The notes: generated from the sequence alone by a model not told the origin. Counted from the first letter of the stretch, positions 24,767-34,935 are shown. The stretch is 64,000 nucleotides of DNA from UBA668 sp041918155 (GCA_041918155.1 JAYRWH010000056.1:1-64000), one strand, 5' to 3'. A program made the numbers and translations.

Positions 24767-26359
24767 CTAACGACCGACGTGGTCGCGCATGCGCTTCTGG
24801 ATCAGCTCGCGGCGCGCCTGCAGCTCGCGGTAGGTGAGCTGGTCCGTGCCGCTGTCGACCCCCAAGCCGGCCTTCAGTCCGTCCATGTCGATCTGGAACG
24901 TGGTCGGGTCGATGCCCAACTCCTGCCCGAGACGCTCGCCATGGCGGACGGCGAACATCATCGAGATCTTCGTGATCTCGGCGAGCAGGTCGAGGTCGGG
25001 AGCCAGCCGCGCCATCGCGCCGTCGAGGAACACCATGTTCTTCACGTACAGCATCAGCTCTTTGGGCATGTGCGCCCCGTAGCCGAGCAGAGCCTTCACC
25101 ACACGCTGCACCTCGGCCACCAACTGCTCGCCGGTGAGCGTGGTGGGGTCGATCACCGGCTGGTCGAGGCGCAGATCCTTGATGACCGCGGCAAGATCCG
25201 TGTCGGCGGGAAGTGCGCCGAGGTCGCGCATCGCGGCCATCTGCGCGACCGGATCGTTCATCGTCGCGCCCACCATCAAGCGCAGGAAGGCAAGGCGGCG
25301 CGGCTGGGAGAGGCGGCCGACGATGCCGAAGTCGAGCAGCGCGGTGCGCCCGTCGGGCAGCACGAACAGGTTGCCGCCGTGCAGGTCGCCGTGGAACACC
25401 CCGTAGACCATGGCGCCCTCCATCAGCGCAACCATCGCCGTGCGCACGACTTCCTCGGTGTCGATGCCGGCGTCCTTCATGCCGGCCACGTCGTCGAAGT
25501 TGAACCCGTCGACTCGCTGCATCACCAACACTCGGCGGGTGACGAGCGTCGGGTGCGGGCGGGGCACGACATAACCGTGGTTGCCGAGCTCGTGCAGCAT
25601 GGCCGCGATGTCGATCATGTTCGCCGCTTCCATGCGGAAGTCGAGCTCTTCCACGATGGTCTCGCCGAACAGTTCCACGAGCGCCGGCGGGTTGGCCAGC
25701 GAAGCGACCGGGATGCGACCGACGAGGAACGGGGCCAGCCACGACATCACCTTGAGGTCGTGGTGCACGAGCGATGCCACGCTGGGGCGCTGCACCTTCA
25801 CCACAACGCGCTCGCCGGTGCGCAGCGTCGCCGCGTGCACTTGGGCGATGGAGGCGGCGGCAAGGGGAGTGTGGTCGAACTCGCTGAAGATGTCTTCCAG
25901 GCGGGCACCGAGATCGGACTCGACCACGATGCGCACGGCGGTGAACGGCTCCGCCGGCACCTGGTCGCGGCACTTCTTGAACTCATTCACGAGCTCGGCG
26001 GGGAACACGCCCTCCCCGCTGGAGATGATCTGGCCGAGCTTGATGTACGTGGGTCCGAGGCGCTCGGCAGCGCGGCGCAGGCGCAGCGATAGGTCGGCGC
26101 GGCCGGCCTCCACGGAGTCGTAGTTGCCGCGCCGTTTGCGCCACAGCCACGGCCAGAGTGCCCCCCCGAGCGTGCGCACCACCTTGATCACGCGGTGGCC
26201 GGGCGGCACGCGGCGCTCGCGGGTGAGTGCGGGCACCTCTGCCCGGGCCGCCGCGCGCAGGCCTTCGGCCAACGGCAGCCAGCGGATGGCGTCGCGCTGG
26301 AGCGTCCACGGGCCGTCCTCGGTGAAGGCGGCCCACCGGCAGTCGTCGAGCGCTGTCAT
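24767..26359 (-). CDS. ABC1/AarF/UbiB-family atypical kinase
   Basis: A 530-residue UbiB-family protein-kinase-like ATPase. The diagnostic KxGQ motif is in YIKLGQIISS, the A-rich loop replacing the glycine loop is PLAAASIAQVH, the catalytic region is FHGDLHGGNLFV and the metal motif is LLDFGIVGR. The family supports ubiquinone or other isoprenoid-lipid metabolism; in actinobacteria, which use menaquinone, the substrate is unknown. The ATG at 26359 (AGGG just upstream) was chosen over an extension to 26440 that would overlap the enoyl-CoA hydratase gene. It lies 37 bases after that gene on the same strand. Confidence 0.88.
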   Translation of the reverse strand: MTALDDCRWAAFTEDGPWTLQRDAIRWLPLAEGLRAAARAEVPALTRERRVPPGHRVIKVVRTLGGALWPWLWRKRRGNYDSVEAGRADLSLRLRRAAERLGPTYIKLGQIISSGEGVFPAELVNEFKKCRDQVPAEPFTAVRIVVESDLGARLEDIFSEFDHTPLAAASIAQVHAATLRTGERVVVKVQRPSVASLVHHDLKVMSWLAPFLVGRIPVASLANPPALVELFGETIVEELDFRMEAANMIDIAAMLHELGNHGYVVPRPHPTLVTRRVLVMQRVDGFNFDDVAGMKDAGIDTEEVVRTAMVALMEGAMVYGVFHGDLHGGNLFVLPDGRTALLDFGIVGRLSQPRRLAFLRLMVGATMNDPVAQMAAMRDLGALPADTDLAAVIKDLRLDQPVIDPTTLTGEQLVAEVQRVVKALLGYGAHMPKELMLYVKNMVFLDGAMARLAPDLDLLAEITKISMMFAVRHGERLGQELGIDPTTFQIDMDGLKAGLGVDSGTDQLTYRELQARRELIQKRMRDHVGR

Positions 26360-26396
26360 CCCTGCATGATCGCAGCGGTCAGGCCGATCCCCACCG

Positions 26397-27227
26397 TCAT
26401 ACCCAACGTGGCGGGCGCTTCTCGCGCAATGCGGCCACACCTTCGCGGTACTCGTCGGTGGTCATCGCCCGCGCGAGCAAGCTCTGGGAGTGCTCGATCG
26501 CGTCGGCCGGGGAGGAATGCAAGAGGTCGCGGTAGAGCTGTGCCTTGGTGTCGACGAGGGCCTGCGGCCCCACCCCATGGGCCAGGTGGTGGGCGTAGCG
26601 CTGGGCGGCGGCAAGCGTGGCCTCACCATCGGCCTCCACGCCGTTCCACAGCCCCCAGGGCTCGGTTTCGGCGGGCGTGAACACGCGGCCGGAGAGCAAC
26701 AGGTCGGCGGCCCGGGTGACGCCCACGAGTCGAGGGAGCTGCCAGCTCAGCCCGTACTCGGCAGGCAGGCCAAGCTTTGGCGCGGCCGTGGTGAGCCTGG
26801 CCGTGGCGCACCCGAAGCGCAGGTCGCAGAACAAGGCGAGCGCGAGGCCCACTCCTGCGGCCGCGCCGTTGACCGCGGCGATGAGCGGGAACCGCAAAGC
26901 GAAGTGGTTGGCGAAGTCGGCGTCGAACTCGGGCCGCACGCCGTGCCCCGGCCGGGCCTGCTCACCGGTGAGGCCACTGTCGTACGCGCCGCGCTCGGCG
27001 TGGCCGGCGAGGGCCTCGCTGTCGCCACCCACGCAGAACGCGGGCGCGCTGCCGGTGACCACCACGACCCTCACGGCCGTGGTCGCGTCGAGGTGGGCGA
27101 GCACCGTGCGGTACTCGCTGTGCATGCGCCCGGTCCAGGCGTTGTGGCGGTGGGGGCGGTGCAGCCACACCGTGGCCACGCCGTCGGCGATCTCGAAGCG
27201 GACGGAGGTCAGCTCGCCGGGCTCCAC
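26397..27227 (-). CDS. Enoyl-CoA hydratase/isomerase family protein
   Basis: A 276-residue crotonase-fold protein. The oxyanion-hole segments are APAFCVGGDSEAL (first) and NGAAAGVGLALALFCDLRF (second), and the later stretch TTAAPKLGLPAEYGLSWQLP corresponds to the region holding the catalytic acid. It probably hydrates or isomerises an acyl-CoA; the acyl chain cannot be predicted. GTG 27227 starts four bases after the cysQ stop and gives a normal N-terminus; longer frames merely read through cysQ in another frame. It is part of the minus-strand run from ettA to aarF. Confidence 0.88.
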   Translation of the reverse strand: MEPGELTSVRFEIADGVATVWLHRPHRHNAWTGRMHSEYRTVLAHLDATTAVRVVVVTGSAPAFCVGGDSEALAGHAERGAYDSGLTGEQARPGHGVRPEFDADFANHFALRFPLIAAVNGAAAGVGLALALFCDLRFGCATARLTTAAPKLGLPAEYGLSWQLPRLVGVTRAADLLLSGRVFTPAETEPWGLWNGVEADGEATLAAAQRYAHHLAHGVGPQALVDTKAQLYRDLLHSSPADAIEHSQSLLARAMTTDEYREGVAALREKRPPRWV

Positions 27228-27231
27228 GGGG

Positions 27232-27981
27232 TCACCTGGCCAGTGCGCGCAGCACGTCGGCCGCGTATTCCTTGCGGCACACGAGGAAGTCGGGCAGCCA
27301 GGCGTCGCGCTCGTTGTACACGATCGGCGAGCCGTCGATGCGGCTGACGTGAAGGCCGGCGGCGAGGGCGACTGCGGCCGGTGCGGCGCTGTCCCATTGA
27401 TACATGCCGCCGTCGTGCACATAGATGTCCGCGTCGCCCATGATGACCGACATCGCCTTGGCCCCCGCCGAGCCGATGCGAATGGCGTCGCAGTCGAGTG
27501 CGTTGGCGACGACGACCGCCGAGTACGGGTTGCGGGTGCGGCTCGTCACGAGGCGTGGCCGCTCGCGCTGGACGGGGACCAGCTCGGGCGCGGGGTCGGT
27601 GGCGAACACCGTGCGCAATGCGGGCAGGCTGACCGCTCCGGCGGAGAACCGTGCGTCCTCCCACAGGGCGACGTGCACGGCCCAGTCGACGCGGCCGTAT
27701 TCGCCGAACTCGTTGGTGCCGTCGAGCGGGTCGACGATCCACACCCGATCGGTGATGAACCGCCGCGGGTCCTCCACGCCTTCCTCGCTGAGCACCGCGT
27801 CGTCGGGGCGTGCGGTGGCGAGTTCGTCCACGAGGAAGCGGTGGCTCGTCATGTCGCCAGTGTCCATGATCTGCCACGAGGCGGCACCCCGCGACGACAG
27901 TTCGTGGCGCACCGCCGTGAGCAGTTGGCCAGCCTCCACCGCGAGGCGGATGGCGAGCTCGGCGTCGGTTTCGGTGCTCAC
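27232..27981 (-). CDS. cysQ: 3'(2'),5'-bisphosphate nucleotidase (CysQ-type inositol phosphatase fold)
   Basis: A 249-residue member of the inositol monophosphatase superfamily. Metal ligands are in VLSEEG, WIVDPLDGTNEF and MYQWDSAAPAAVALAAG. The overall pattern, including IGSAGAKAMSVIMGDADIYV and the ending SRIDGSPIVYNERDAWLPDFLVCR-like block, closely follows mycobacterial CysQ (Rv2131c). CysQ removes 3'-phosphoadenosine 5'-phosphate formed in sulfate assimilation and sulfotransfer. The sulfate reduction genes lie 3-7 kb away. The GTG start overlaps the stop of the upstream membrane-protein gene (GTGA). Confidence 0.88.
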   Translation of the reverse strand: MSTETDAELAIRLAVEAGQLLTAVRHELSSRGAASWQIMDTGDMTSHRFLVDELATARPDDAVLSEEGVEDPRRFITDRVWIVDPLDGTNEFGEYGRVDWAVHVALWEDARFSAGAVSLPALRTVFATDPAPELVPVQRERPRLVTSRTRNPYSAVVVANALDCDAIRIGSAGAKAMSVIMGDADIYVHDGGMYQWDSAAPAAVALAAGLHVSRIDGSPIVYNERDAWLPDFLVCRKEYAADVLRALAR

Positions 27982-28283
27982 AGACGGCCTGCGCGCATGG
28001 CATCGCGCACGAGTGCCCGCACCTGTTCCTCGGGCGCCCCCGCAGCGACGAGCGCCAACACCTGTTCCTCCAACTGCTCGGCGGCCGCCTCGTCGAAGGC
28101 GTCGATGCGCCCCTTGGCCGTCACGGCACCGTACGTGAGGAGTGCCACCGCGGCGAGCACGATGACCAGCCCGATGCTGAGGACCACGCCCGCGTTGTTG
28201 CCGTTGACGCTCGCGACGATGATGCCGGCAATGCCGCCCGCGAAGATCATGGCGCAGATGCGAGGGATCCAGCGGCGGGCCAT
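27978..28283 (-). CDS. Small membrane protein with two helices
   Basis: A 101-residue protein beginning MARRWIPRI, with two adjacent hydrophobic segments (ICAMIFAGGIAGIIVASV and AGVVLSIGLVIVLAAVALLTYGAV) and a charged helical C-terminal domain of about 45 residues that faces the cytoplasm by the positive-inside rule. No family is recognised. It starts two bases after the ettA stop and overlaps cysQ by 4 bases, so it belongs to the same transcript. Confidence 0.75.
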   Translation of the reverse strand: MARRWIPRICAMIFAGGIAGIIVASVNGNNAGVVLSIGLVIVLAAVALLTYGAVTAKGRIDAFDEAAAEQLEEQVLALVAAGAPEEQVRALVRDAMRAGRL

Positions 28284-28285
28284 GT

Positions 28286-29962
<1,677 letters not shown>

Positions 29963-29973
29963 GTCGGGAACGC

Positions 29974-29979
29974 AGGCTA
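29974..29979 (-). promoter_or_regulatory. Putative -10 (TAGCCT) of the ettA operon
   Basis: On the minus strand TAGCCT ends eleven bases before the ettA ATG, giving a very short leader. It lies 9 bases from the opposing DUF2510-gene -10. Confidence 0.35.
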
Positions 29980-29988
29980 ACTGGCCTT

Positions 29989-29994
29989 TATCGT
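29989..29994 (+). promoter_or_regulatory. Putative -10 (TATCGT) of the DUF2510 gene
   Basis: TATCGT ends exactly six bases before the ATG at 30001; no ribosome site fits in the spacer, so a leaderless mRNA is predicted. Confidence 0.45.
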
Positions 29995-30000
29995 GGCGGC

Positions 30001-30231
30001 ATGGGTGAGGGCGTGGTGATGCTCCTTGTGTGGCTTGTACCGCTGGGGGCGCTGGTGGCGGTTGGCGCATCGAACTGGAGCCGCGGCAACCGTGCGGTGC
30101 CACCTCCGCCGCCGGGAGCGCAGTGGGCCAAAGACCCCACCGGCCGCAACGAACTGCGCCTGTGGGACGGCCATCAATGGACCGCCAACGTGAGCAACCA
30201 GGGCCGCAGCGGCTGGGACCCGATTCAGTGA
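30001..30231 (+). CDS. DUF2510 domain membrane protein
   Basis: A 76-residue protein with one N-terminal membrane helix (VVMLLVWLVPLGALVAVGA), a proline-rich linker and a C-terminal DUF2510 motif (KDPTGRNELRLWDGHQWT) of the W-x-D-P/P-x-G-x4-R-x-W-D-G type. DUF2510 is largely actinobacterial and often sits beside membrane segments; its role is not known. The predicted orientation puts the motif in the cytoplasm if the helix is N-out, but polarity is unclear. Confidence 0.8.
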   Translation: MGEGVVMLLVWLVPLGALVAVGASNWSRGNRAVPPPPPGAQWAKDPTGRNELRLWDGHQWTANVSNQGRSGWDPIQ

Positions 30232-30266
30232 CGATCTGGTTCACCGCGTCTGCCGTCGGCAGTGCT

Positions 30267-30299
30267 ACGTTACGGTCACCAGTTTCACAAGGGAGGGGT
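30267..30299 (+). promoter_or_regulatory. Putative -10 (TACGTT) and ribosome site of the PuuD-like gene
   Basis: TACGTT at 30267-30272 would start transcription near 30279, leaving a ~29-base leader with GGGAGGGG (about 30292-30299) before the GTG at 30308. A conventional leadered start. Confidence 0.35.
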
Positions 30300-30307
30300 A
30301 CGGAAAA

Positions 30308-31108
30308 GTGCTCGCAGATTACGCAGGGTTCTTCAGCCGGGATTACATGGGCACGTTCGGGTTCCGTTGGCTGCACATAGTCGCCGGCATCACCTGGATC
30401 GGCTTGCTCTACTACTTCAACCTGGTGCAGGTTCCGGCCTTCGCCCAGTTCGAGGCCGAGCCGCACAAGGACGGTGGCGCCAAGGCGCGCAACATCGCGA
30501 TCGACAAGGTCGCCCGCAAGGCGCTGTGGTGGTTCCGCTGGTCGGCGTTGGGAACCTTCCTCACCGGCCTGCTGATCCTCGGCGCGACGAAGGGCTACTT
30601 CGACACCGGTGACGACACGATCAATTGGGGCCGCATCGGCGGCAACGTGGGCATCAGCACCGGCATCATGCTCGGCACGATCATGCTGCTCAACGTGTGG
30701 GGCGTCATCTGGCGCAACCAGAAGGTCGTACTCGCCAACGCGGCCAACGTGCTCGCCGGTGGCGAGGCCAACCCCGATGCGCCGGCCGCGGGTCGCAGGG
30801 CCCTCATGGCCAGCCGTCAGAACCTGGTGTTCTCGGTCGCCATGGCGTTCTTCATGGTCTACAAGTCGCACGGCCCGTACGCCGGCAGCTACCTCACCGG
30901 GGGCAAGTTGGCCACGTACTGGATCATCATGATGCTGATCGTCGCCATCCTCGAACTCAACGCGCTCGGGATGATGCCGTGGAAGACCGGCGCCAACAAG
31001 GGCCTCAACAAGCTGTATGACGGCCCCGGCGTTCGCAACCCGCTGATCGCCGCGTTCAGCTTCTGGGCCGTGGCGCTCATCCTCACTGAGGTGCTCTTCA
31101 AGGCCTGA
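30308..31108 (+). CDS. PuuD-like (urate oxidase N-terminal, DUF989) membrane protein
   Basis: A 266-residue integral membrane protein with about seven hydrophobic segments. The opening FRWLHIVAGITWIGLLYYFN followed by QVPAF, the LWWFRWSALGTFLTG segment, MLGTIMLLNVWGVIW with RNQK, and ASRQNLVFSVAMAFFMV match the urate-oxidase N-terminal family (the membrane part of PuuD, a cytochrome-linked urate hydroxylase). The cytochrome c domain that completes PuuD is absent here, and no purine-degradation gene is nearby, so urate as substrate is doubtful. Conserved histidines in the first helix could bind haem. The GTG at 30308 has a clear GGGAGGGG ribosome site. A strong terminator follows. Confidence 0.75.
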   Translation: MLADYAGFFSRDYMGTFGFRWLHIVAGITWIGLLYYFNLVQVPAFAQFEAEPHKDGGAKARNIAIDKVARKALWWFRWSALGTFLTGLLILGATKGYFDTGDDTINWGRIGGNVGISTGIMLGTIMLLNVWGVIWRNQKVVLANAANVLAGGEANPDAPAAGRRALMASRQNLVFSVAMAFFMVYKSHGPYAGSYLTGGKLATYWIIMMLIVAILELNALGMMPWKTGANKGLNKLYDGPGVRNPLIAAFSFWAVALILTEVLFKA

Positions 31109-31132
31109 GCTCCAACGCTCGACAACTGGCTG

Positions 31133-31183
31133 CTGGGCCGTCCTCCTCCGTCCGTCGGGGGAGGGCGGCCCAGCTGCCGTTTT
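31133..31183 (+). terminator. Intrinsic terminator after the PuuD-like gene
   Basis: A 14-bp stem (31133-31146 with 31160-31173; CTGGGCCG arm, one G-U pair) with a 13-base loop is followed, after six bases, by TTTT at 31180-31183. It lies 25 bases after the stop at 31108. There is no matching T-run for the opposing cobA transcript. Confidence 0.7.
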
Positions 31184-31251
31184 CCGCCCGTTCGAGGCTG
31201 GTCCCTGTCGTCCGCCCTGTCTGTTGAACGGCAGACGAAGTCGGTGGCGAG

Positions 31252-31995
31252 TCAGCGGGAGTTGGCGGCGCGGGCCAGGGCAGTGACGTCGAGGGCGGCG
31301 ACGGCGCCGATCACGATCGTGGCCGGCGACTGCACGGGCGCTGCCGCGACATCGGCCAGGCGGCAGCGCACGACGGCCTGGGCCTGCGTGGTGGCGCTGC
31401 CGACGGCGGCCACGGGCGTGTCCGGCGAGAGGCCACCTTCGATGAGCGCGGCGGCGATCTCGGCGCGCTGAGCGACGCCCATCAGCACGACGATCGTGCC
31501 CCCGGCCTGGGCGAGGGCCCGCCAATTGACGGGGGACTCGCCACGCTGGCGGTGGCCGGTGACGACGGTGAACGAGGCCGACAACCCTCGGTACGTGACG
31601 GGCACGCCGGCGGCGGCCGGCGCCGCGATCGAAGACGTGATGCCGGGCACCACCTCGCAGGCGATCCCGGCCTCGGCGAGCGCCACGGCCTCCTCGCCGC
31701 CGCGGCCGAACACGAACGGGTCGCCACCCTTCAGGCGCACCACCCGCTTGCCGTCGCGTGCCAATCTCACGAGCAGCACATTGATGAGGTCCTGGGCCAC
31801 GCCTTGCCCCGGCCGCTTGCCCACGTCGATCAATTCGGCCCCGGCACGGGCGAGTGCGAGGACGCCATCGCCCACGAGCGCGTCGTACACGACGACATCG
31901 GCATCGGCGAGAAAGCGGGCGGCGCGCACCGTCAGCAGATCGGGGTCGCCGGGGCCGGCCCCGACGAGCGCGACGTGAGCCACCGGCGTAGTCAT
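31252..31995 (-). CDS. cobA: Uroporphyrinogen-III C-methyltransferase
   Basis: A 247-residue SUMT (CobA/CysG C-terminal domain) that methylates uroporphyrinogen III twice with SAM to make precorrin-2, the siroheme and cobalamin precursor. The family signatures VGAGPGDPDLLTVRA at the N-terminus, KRPGQG, LKGGDPFVFGRGGEE and VVPGITSSIAAPAAAGVP with TYRG are intact. It is the last gene of the cysH-cysD-cysN-cobA chain, overlapping cysN by 4 bases. Together with the divergent dehydrogenase at 34948 it replaces a fused CysG and points to siroheme for a sulfite reductase encoded elsewhere. Confidence 0.93.
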   Translation of the reverse strand: MTTPVAHVALVGAGPGDPDLLTVRAARFLADADVVVYDALVGDGVLALARAGAELIDVGKRPGQGVAQDLINVLLVRLARDGKRVVRLKGGDPFVFGRGGEEAVALAEAGIACEVVPGITSSIAAPAAAGVPVTYRGLSASFTVVTGHRQRGESPVNWRALAQAGGTIVVLMGVAQRAEIAAALIEGGLSPDTPVAAVGSATTQAQAVVRCRLADVAAAPVQSPATIVIGAVAALDVTALARAANSR

Positions 31996-33290
31996 CAGAT
32001 CTCCGGTGCCCAGGCCGAGATCGCAGTGATCATGGCCGCGCCCGCCGTGGTGTTGGTGGCGGCGTCGATGAGGATCAGCCTGCCACCGTCGGCGTGATGG
32101 CGGTAGACATCGGCGACGATCGGTTCGCTGAGGCGCAGGTGCACGCGGCCGATGTCGTTGAGCACCAACTCGTCGGTGGGTTGATGATCGAGCGACACGA
32201 GGTCGTAGCGGTGCTCGATCGCGGTGACCGTCGCGTGACCGGTGCGTGTGCCGTGCTTGAACCAGTGACGACTACCGACGAGCAGGGGCTGGTCGATCAT
32301 CCAGCACACGTCGGCGAGGATGTCCTCGGCCACCTCCGGAGGCTGGATCGCATCGCCGGCCACGAGCACATCGCCGCGAGCCACATCGACATCGTCGGCC
32401 AACTCCACCACGACGGCGTGGCCGGGCACGGCTTCATCGACGGGAGCGCCCCAGCGGTGGATCGCGGAAACCTTCGACGAACGGCCGCTCGGCAGTACGC
32501 GCACGGGCTCGCCGACGGCGAGCGTGCCGGCGACGACGACGCCGGCGTACCCGCGGAAGTCGGCGTACTCGCCACCCTGGGGCCGGATCACGCGCTGCAC
32601 GTGCACCCGCGCGCCGGGCAGGTCGCTGGCCGTCGCGTCGAACTCCTCGAGGAACGTGAGCAGCGGCGGCCCGTCGTACCACGGCGTGTGGGCCGAGGCA
32701 TCGACGACATTGTCGCCGAGCAGGGCCGACATCGGGATCGAGTACACCGGCACCGGATGGGGGAGGCTGTCGACGAAGGAGTGCACCTCCTTCGACACGC
32801 GCAGGTACACGCCCTCGTCCCACTCGACGAGGTCCATCTTGTTGACGGCGACGATGATCGCCTCGACGCCGAGCATCGTGGCGATCAGTGAATGGCGGCG
32901 GGTCTGGTCGACCACGCCGTGGCGGGCATCGACGAGCACGATCGCGACGTCGGAGGTGGAGGCGCCCGTGACCATGTTGCGCGTGTACTGCTGATGGCCG
33001 GGCGTGTCGGCGACGATGAAGCTGCGCCGCGGGGTGGTGAAGTAGCGGTGCGCGACATCGATGGTGATGCCCTGCTCGCGCTCGGCGCGCAGCCCGTCGG
33101 TGAGCAGGGCCAGGTTCGTCTCGCCGTCGCCGTAACGGCGGCTGGCCTTCTCGACGGCCTTCAACTGGTCCTCGAACACGGTCTTGGTGTCGTGCAGCAG
33201 GCGCCCGATGAGCGTGCTCTTACCGTCGTCGACGGAGCCGGCGGTGGCGATGCGCAAAGTCGTGCGCACGGCGGTTTCGGTGCTGGTCAT
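31995..33290 (-). CDS. cysN: Sulfate adenylyltransferase subunit 1 (GTPase)
   Basis: A 431-residue EF-Tu-like GTPase that drives CysD-catalysed formation of APS from ATP and sulfate. G1 is GSVDDGKSTLIGRLLHD, G3 is DTPGHQQYTRNM and G4 is NKMDLV. Two beta-barrel domains complete it and it ends without an APS kinase domain, unlike the CysNC fusion of mycobacteria. That fits reduction directly at the APS level by the CysH type present here. Start and stop overlap cysD and cobA by 4 bases each. Confidence 0.94.
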   Translation of the reverse strand: MTSTETAVRTTLRIATAGSVDDGKSTLIGRLLHDTKTVFEDQLKAVEKASRRYGDGETNLALLTDGLRAEREQGITIDVAHRYFTTPRRSFIVADTPGHQQYTRNMVTGASTSDVAIVLVDARHGVVDQTRRHSLIATMLGVEAIIVAVNKMDLVEWDEGVYLRVSKEVHSFVDSLPHPVPVYSIPMSALLGDNVVDASAHTPWYDGPPLLTFLEEFDATASDLPGARVHVQRVIRPQGGEYADFRGYAGVVVAGTLAVGEPVRVLPSGRSSKVSAIHRWGAPVDEAVPGHAVVVELADDVDVARGDVLVAGDAIQPPEVAEDILADVCWMIDQPLLVGSRHWFKHGTRTGHATVTAIEHRYDLVSLDHQPTDELVLNDIGRVHLRLSEPIVADVYRHHADGGRLILIDAATNTTAGAAMITAISAWAPEI

Positions 33291-34204
33291 CAGAAATATC
33301 CCTCGCGCTTGCGATCTTCCATCGCCGATTCGCTGAACGTGTCGTCGGCGCGGGTGGCGCCGCGCTCGGTGATGCGGGCGGCGGCGGTCTCGGCGAGGAT
33401 GTGGTCGAGCGTCGAGGCGTCGCTGCGGATCGCGCCGGTGCAGCTCGCGTCGCCGACGGTGCGGTAGCGCACGACCTCCTCGAAGGGCTGCTCTCCTGGC
33501 TCCAGAGCGACGGGCCCACCGACGGACAGGAGCATGCCGTCGCGCTCGACGACGGTGCGCGTGTGGCTGAAGTAGATGCTCGGCAGGGGTACGTCGTGGC
33601 GGGCGATGTACTGCCAGATGTCGAGCTCGGTCCAGTTCGAAAGCGGGAACGCGCGCAGGTGCTCGCCCTTGCGGATGCGCGGGTTCAACAGCGCCCACGG
33701 CTCAGGCCGCTGCTGGCGCGGATCCCAGCGGCCCTGGCGGTCGCGGAACGACAGGATGCGCTCCTTGGCGCGAGCCTTGTCCTCGTCGCGGCGGCCGCCA
33801 CCGAAGGCGGCATCGAAGCCGTGCTCGGCCAGGGCATCGAGCAGGGTCACCGACTGCAGCCGGTTGCGGCTGGCGCGCGGGCCGACATCCTCCACGGCGC
33901 GGCCGCTGTCAATGCTCTCCTGCACGCTCGCCACGACGAGGCGCACGTTCCAGTCCTTCACCAGGCGGTCGCGGTACGTGATGACCTCGGGGAAGTTGTG
34001 GCCGGTGTCGACGTGCATCACCGGGAACGGCAGGCGGGCCGGCTTGAACGCGAGGAGGGCGAGGTGCAACAGCACCGCCGAGTCCTTGCCGCCGCTGAAG
34101 AGCAGCACCGGGGTCTCGCACTCGGTGGCGACTTCGCGGATGATCGTGATCGCCTCGTCGGTGAGCTCGTCGAGGTGAATGGGCGAGACAACCTGAAGGC
34201 TCAT
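33290..34204 (-). CDS. cysD: Sulfate adenylyltransferase subunit 2
   Basis: A 304-residue PP-loop ATP sulfurylase small subunit. The PP-motif LLFSGGKDSAVLLHLALLAF, VMHVDTGHNFPEVI and the AFGGGRRDEDKARAKERILSFR block are characteristic, and the C-terminus ends MEDRKREGYF as in the family. With CysN it makes adenosine 5'-phosphosulfate. Its ATG overlaps the cysH stop. Confidence 0.95.
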   Translation of the reverse strand: MSLQVVSPIHLDELTDEAITIIREVATECETPVLLFSGGKDSAVLLHLALLAFKPARLPFPVMHVDTGHNFPEVITYRDRLVKDWNVRLVVASVQESIDSGRAVEDVGPRASRNRLQSVTLLDALAEHGFDAAFGGGRRDEDKARAKERILSFRDRQGRWDPRQQRPEPWALLNPRIRKGEHLRAFPLSNWTELDIWQYIARHDVPLPSIYFSHTRTVVERDGMLLSVGGPVALEPGEQPFEEVVRYRTVGDASCTGAIRSDASTLDHILAETAAARITERGATRADDTFSESAMEDRKREGYF

Positions 34205-34884
34205 CGGTGCAACCCGCATTCCGTCTTGGAGCTGCCGCTCCAGCGGCCGGCACGCTTGTCCTCGCCGGGTGCCACGGGGCGGGTGCAGGGCCAGCAGCCG
34301 ATGCTGGAGTAGCCCTTGTCGGCGAGCGGGTGGGCGGGCAACCCGTGCATCTCGGCATAGAGCGCCATGTCGTTGTCGGTCCATGTGGCGAGCGGATTGA
34401 TCTTCACGAGACCGCGGCCCACGTCGTAGCTCGCCACTGGAGCGTTGGCCCGGGTGGGGCCGTCGGCGCGACGCACGCCGGTGATCCATGCCTGGCGCCC
34501 GGCGATCGCCCGGGCGAGTGGCTCGACCTTGCGTACCTGGCAGCAGCCCTCCATGTCGGTCTGCCAGCGGTTGTCGGGTACGACCTCGGGCAGGGGGCGC
34601 ACGACGGTCAGGTTGATGCTGAACCGCCGCTGCATCTCGCCGACCAACCACTGGGTCTCGGCGAACAGGTACTGGGTGTCGAGTAGCACGATCTCGACGC
34701 CTGGCGCCGCGGTGGCGGCGACGTGGACGAGGACGGCGTCCTCGAAGCTGGCGGTGACGACCAGGCCGGCCGTGCTGAACTGCTCGTTCGCCCAGCGCAC
34801 CACGTCCGCCGGGTGCCACGCGTCGAGCTCGGTGGGGAAGGTGAGGCCGGAGAAGGTGGGAAGGGGAGTGACCACAGCACGCAT
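34201..34884 (-). CDS. cysH: Adenosine 5'-phosphosulfate reductase (assimilatory, [4Fe-4S])
   Basis: A 227-residue PAPS/APS reductase family protein. It has the double-cysteine EGCCQVRKV and the C-x2-C in IGCWPCTRP that bind a [4Fe-4S] cluster, which marks the APS-using (plant/Mycobacterium) type rather than the E. coli PAPS type. The catalytic cysteine is in KTECGLHR at the C-terminus. It reduces APS to sulfite with thioredoxin. It is the first gene of the operon; the start ATG at 34884 overlaps the left arm of a TGTTAG-N11-CTAACA palindrome. Confidence 0.93.
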   Translation of the reverse strand: MRAVVTPLPTFSGLTFPTELDAWHPADVVRWANEQFSTAGLVVTASFEDAVLVHVAATAAPGVEIVLLDTQYLFAETQWLVGEMQRRFSINLTVVRPLPEVVPDNRWQTDMEGCCQVRKVEPLARAIAGRQAWITGVRRADGPTRANAPVASYDVGRGLVKINPLATWTDNDMALYAEMHGLPAHPLADKGYSSIGCWPCTRPVAPGEDKRAGRWSGSSKTECGLHR

Positions 34885-34906
34885 GTTAGCGGAAAGCTGA
34901 CTAACA
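34884..34906. promoter_or_regulatory. Palindrome TGTTAG-N11-CTAACA at the cysH start
   Basis: Perfect 6-base arms (34884-34889, 34901-34906) separated by 11 bases, placed in the divergent region between the cysH operon and the precorrin-2 dehydrogenase gene and touching the cysH start codon. The geometry suits a dimeric repressor site, but a chance repeat or small mRNA hairpin is possible. Confidence 0.35.
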
Positions 34907-34935
34907 GGATCAGAATTAAGGCGATTCGGGTCGCG

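Noticed and set aside
29963..31525. A 521-codon upstream extension that would fuse to EttA
   Set aside because: It is antisense to the DUF2510 and PuuD-like genes, has low-complexity Arg/Gly/Ala content and no domain; EttA has its normal start at 29962.
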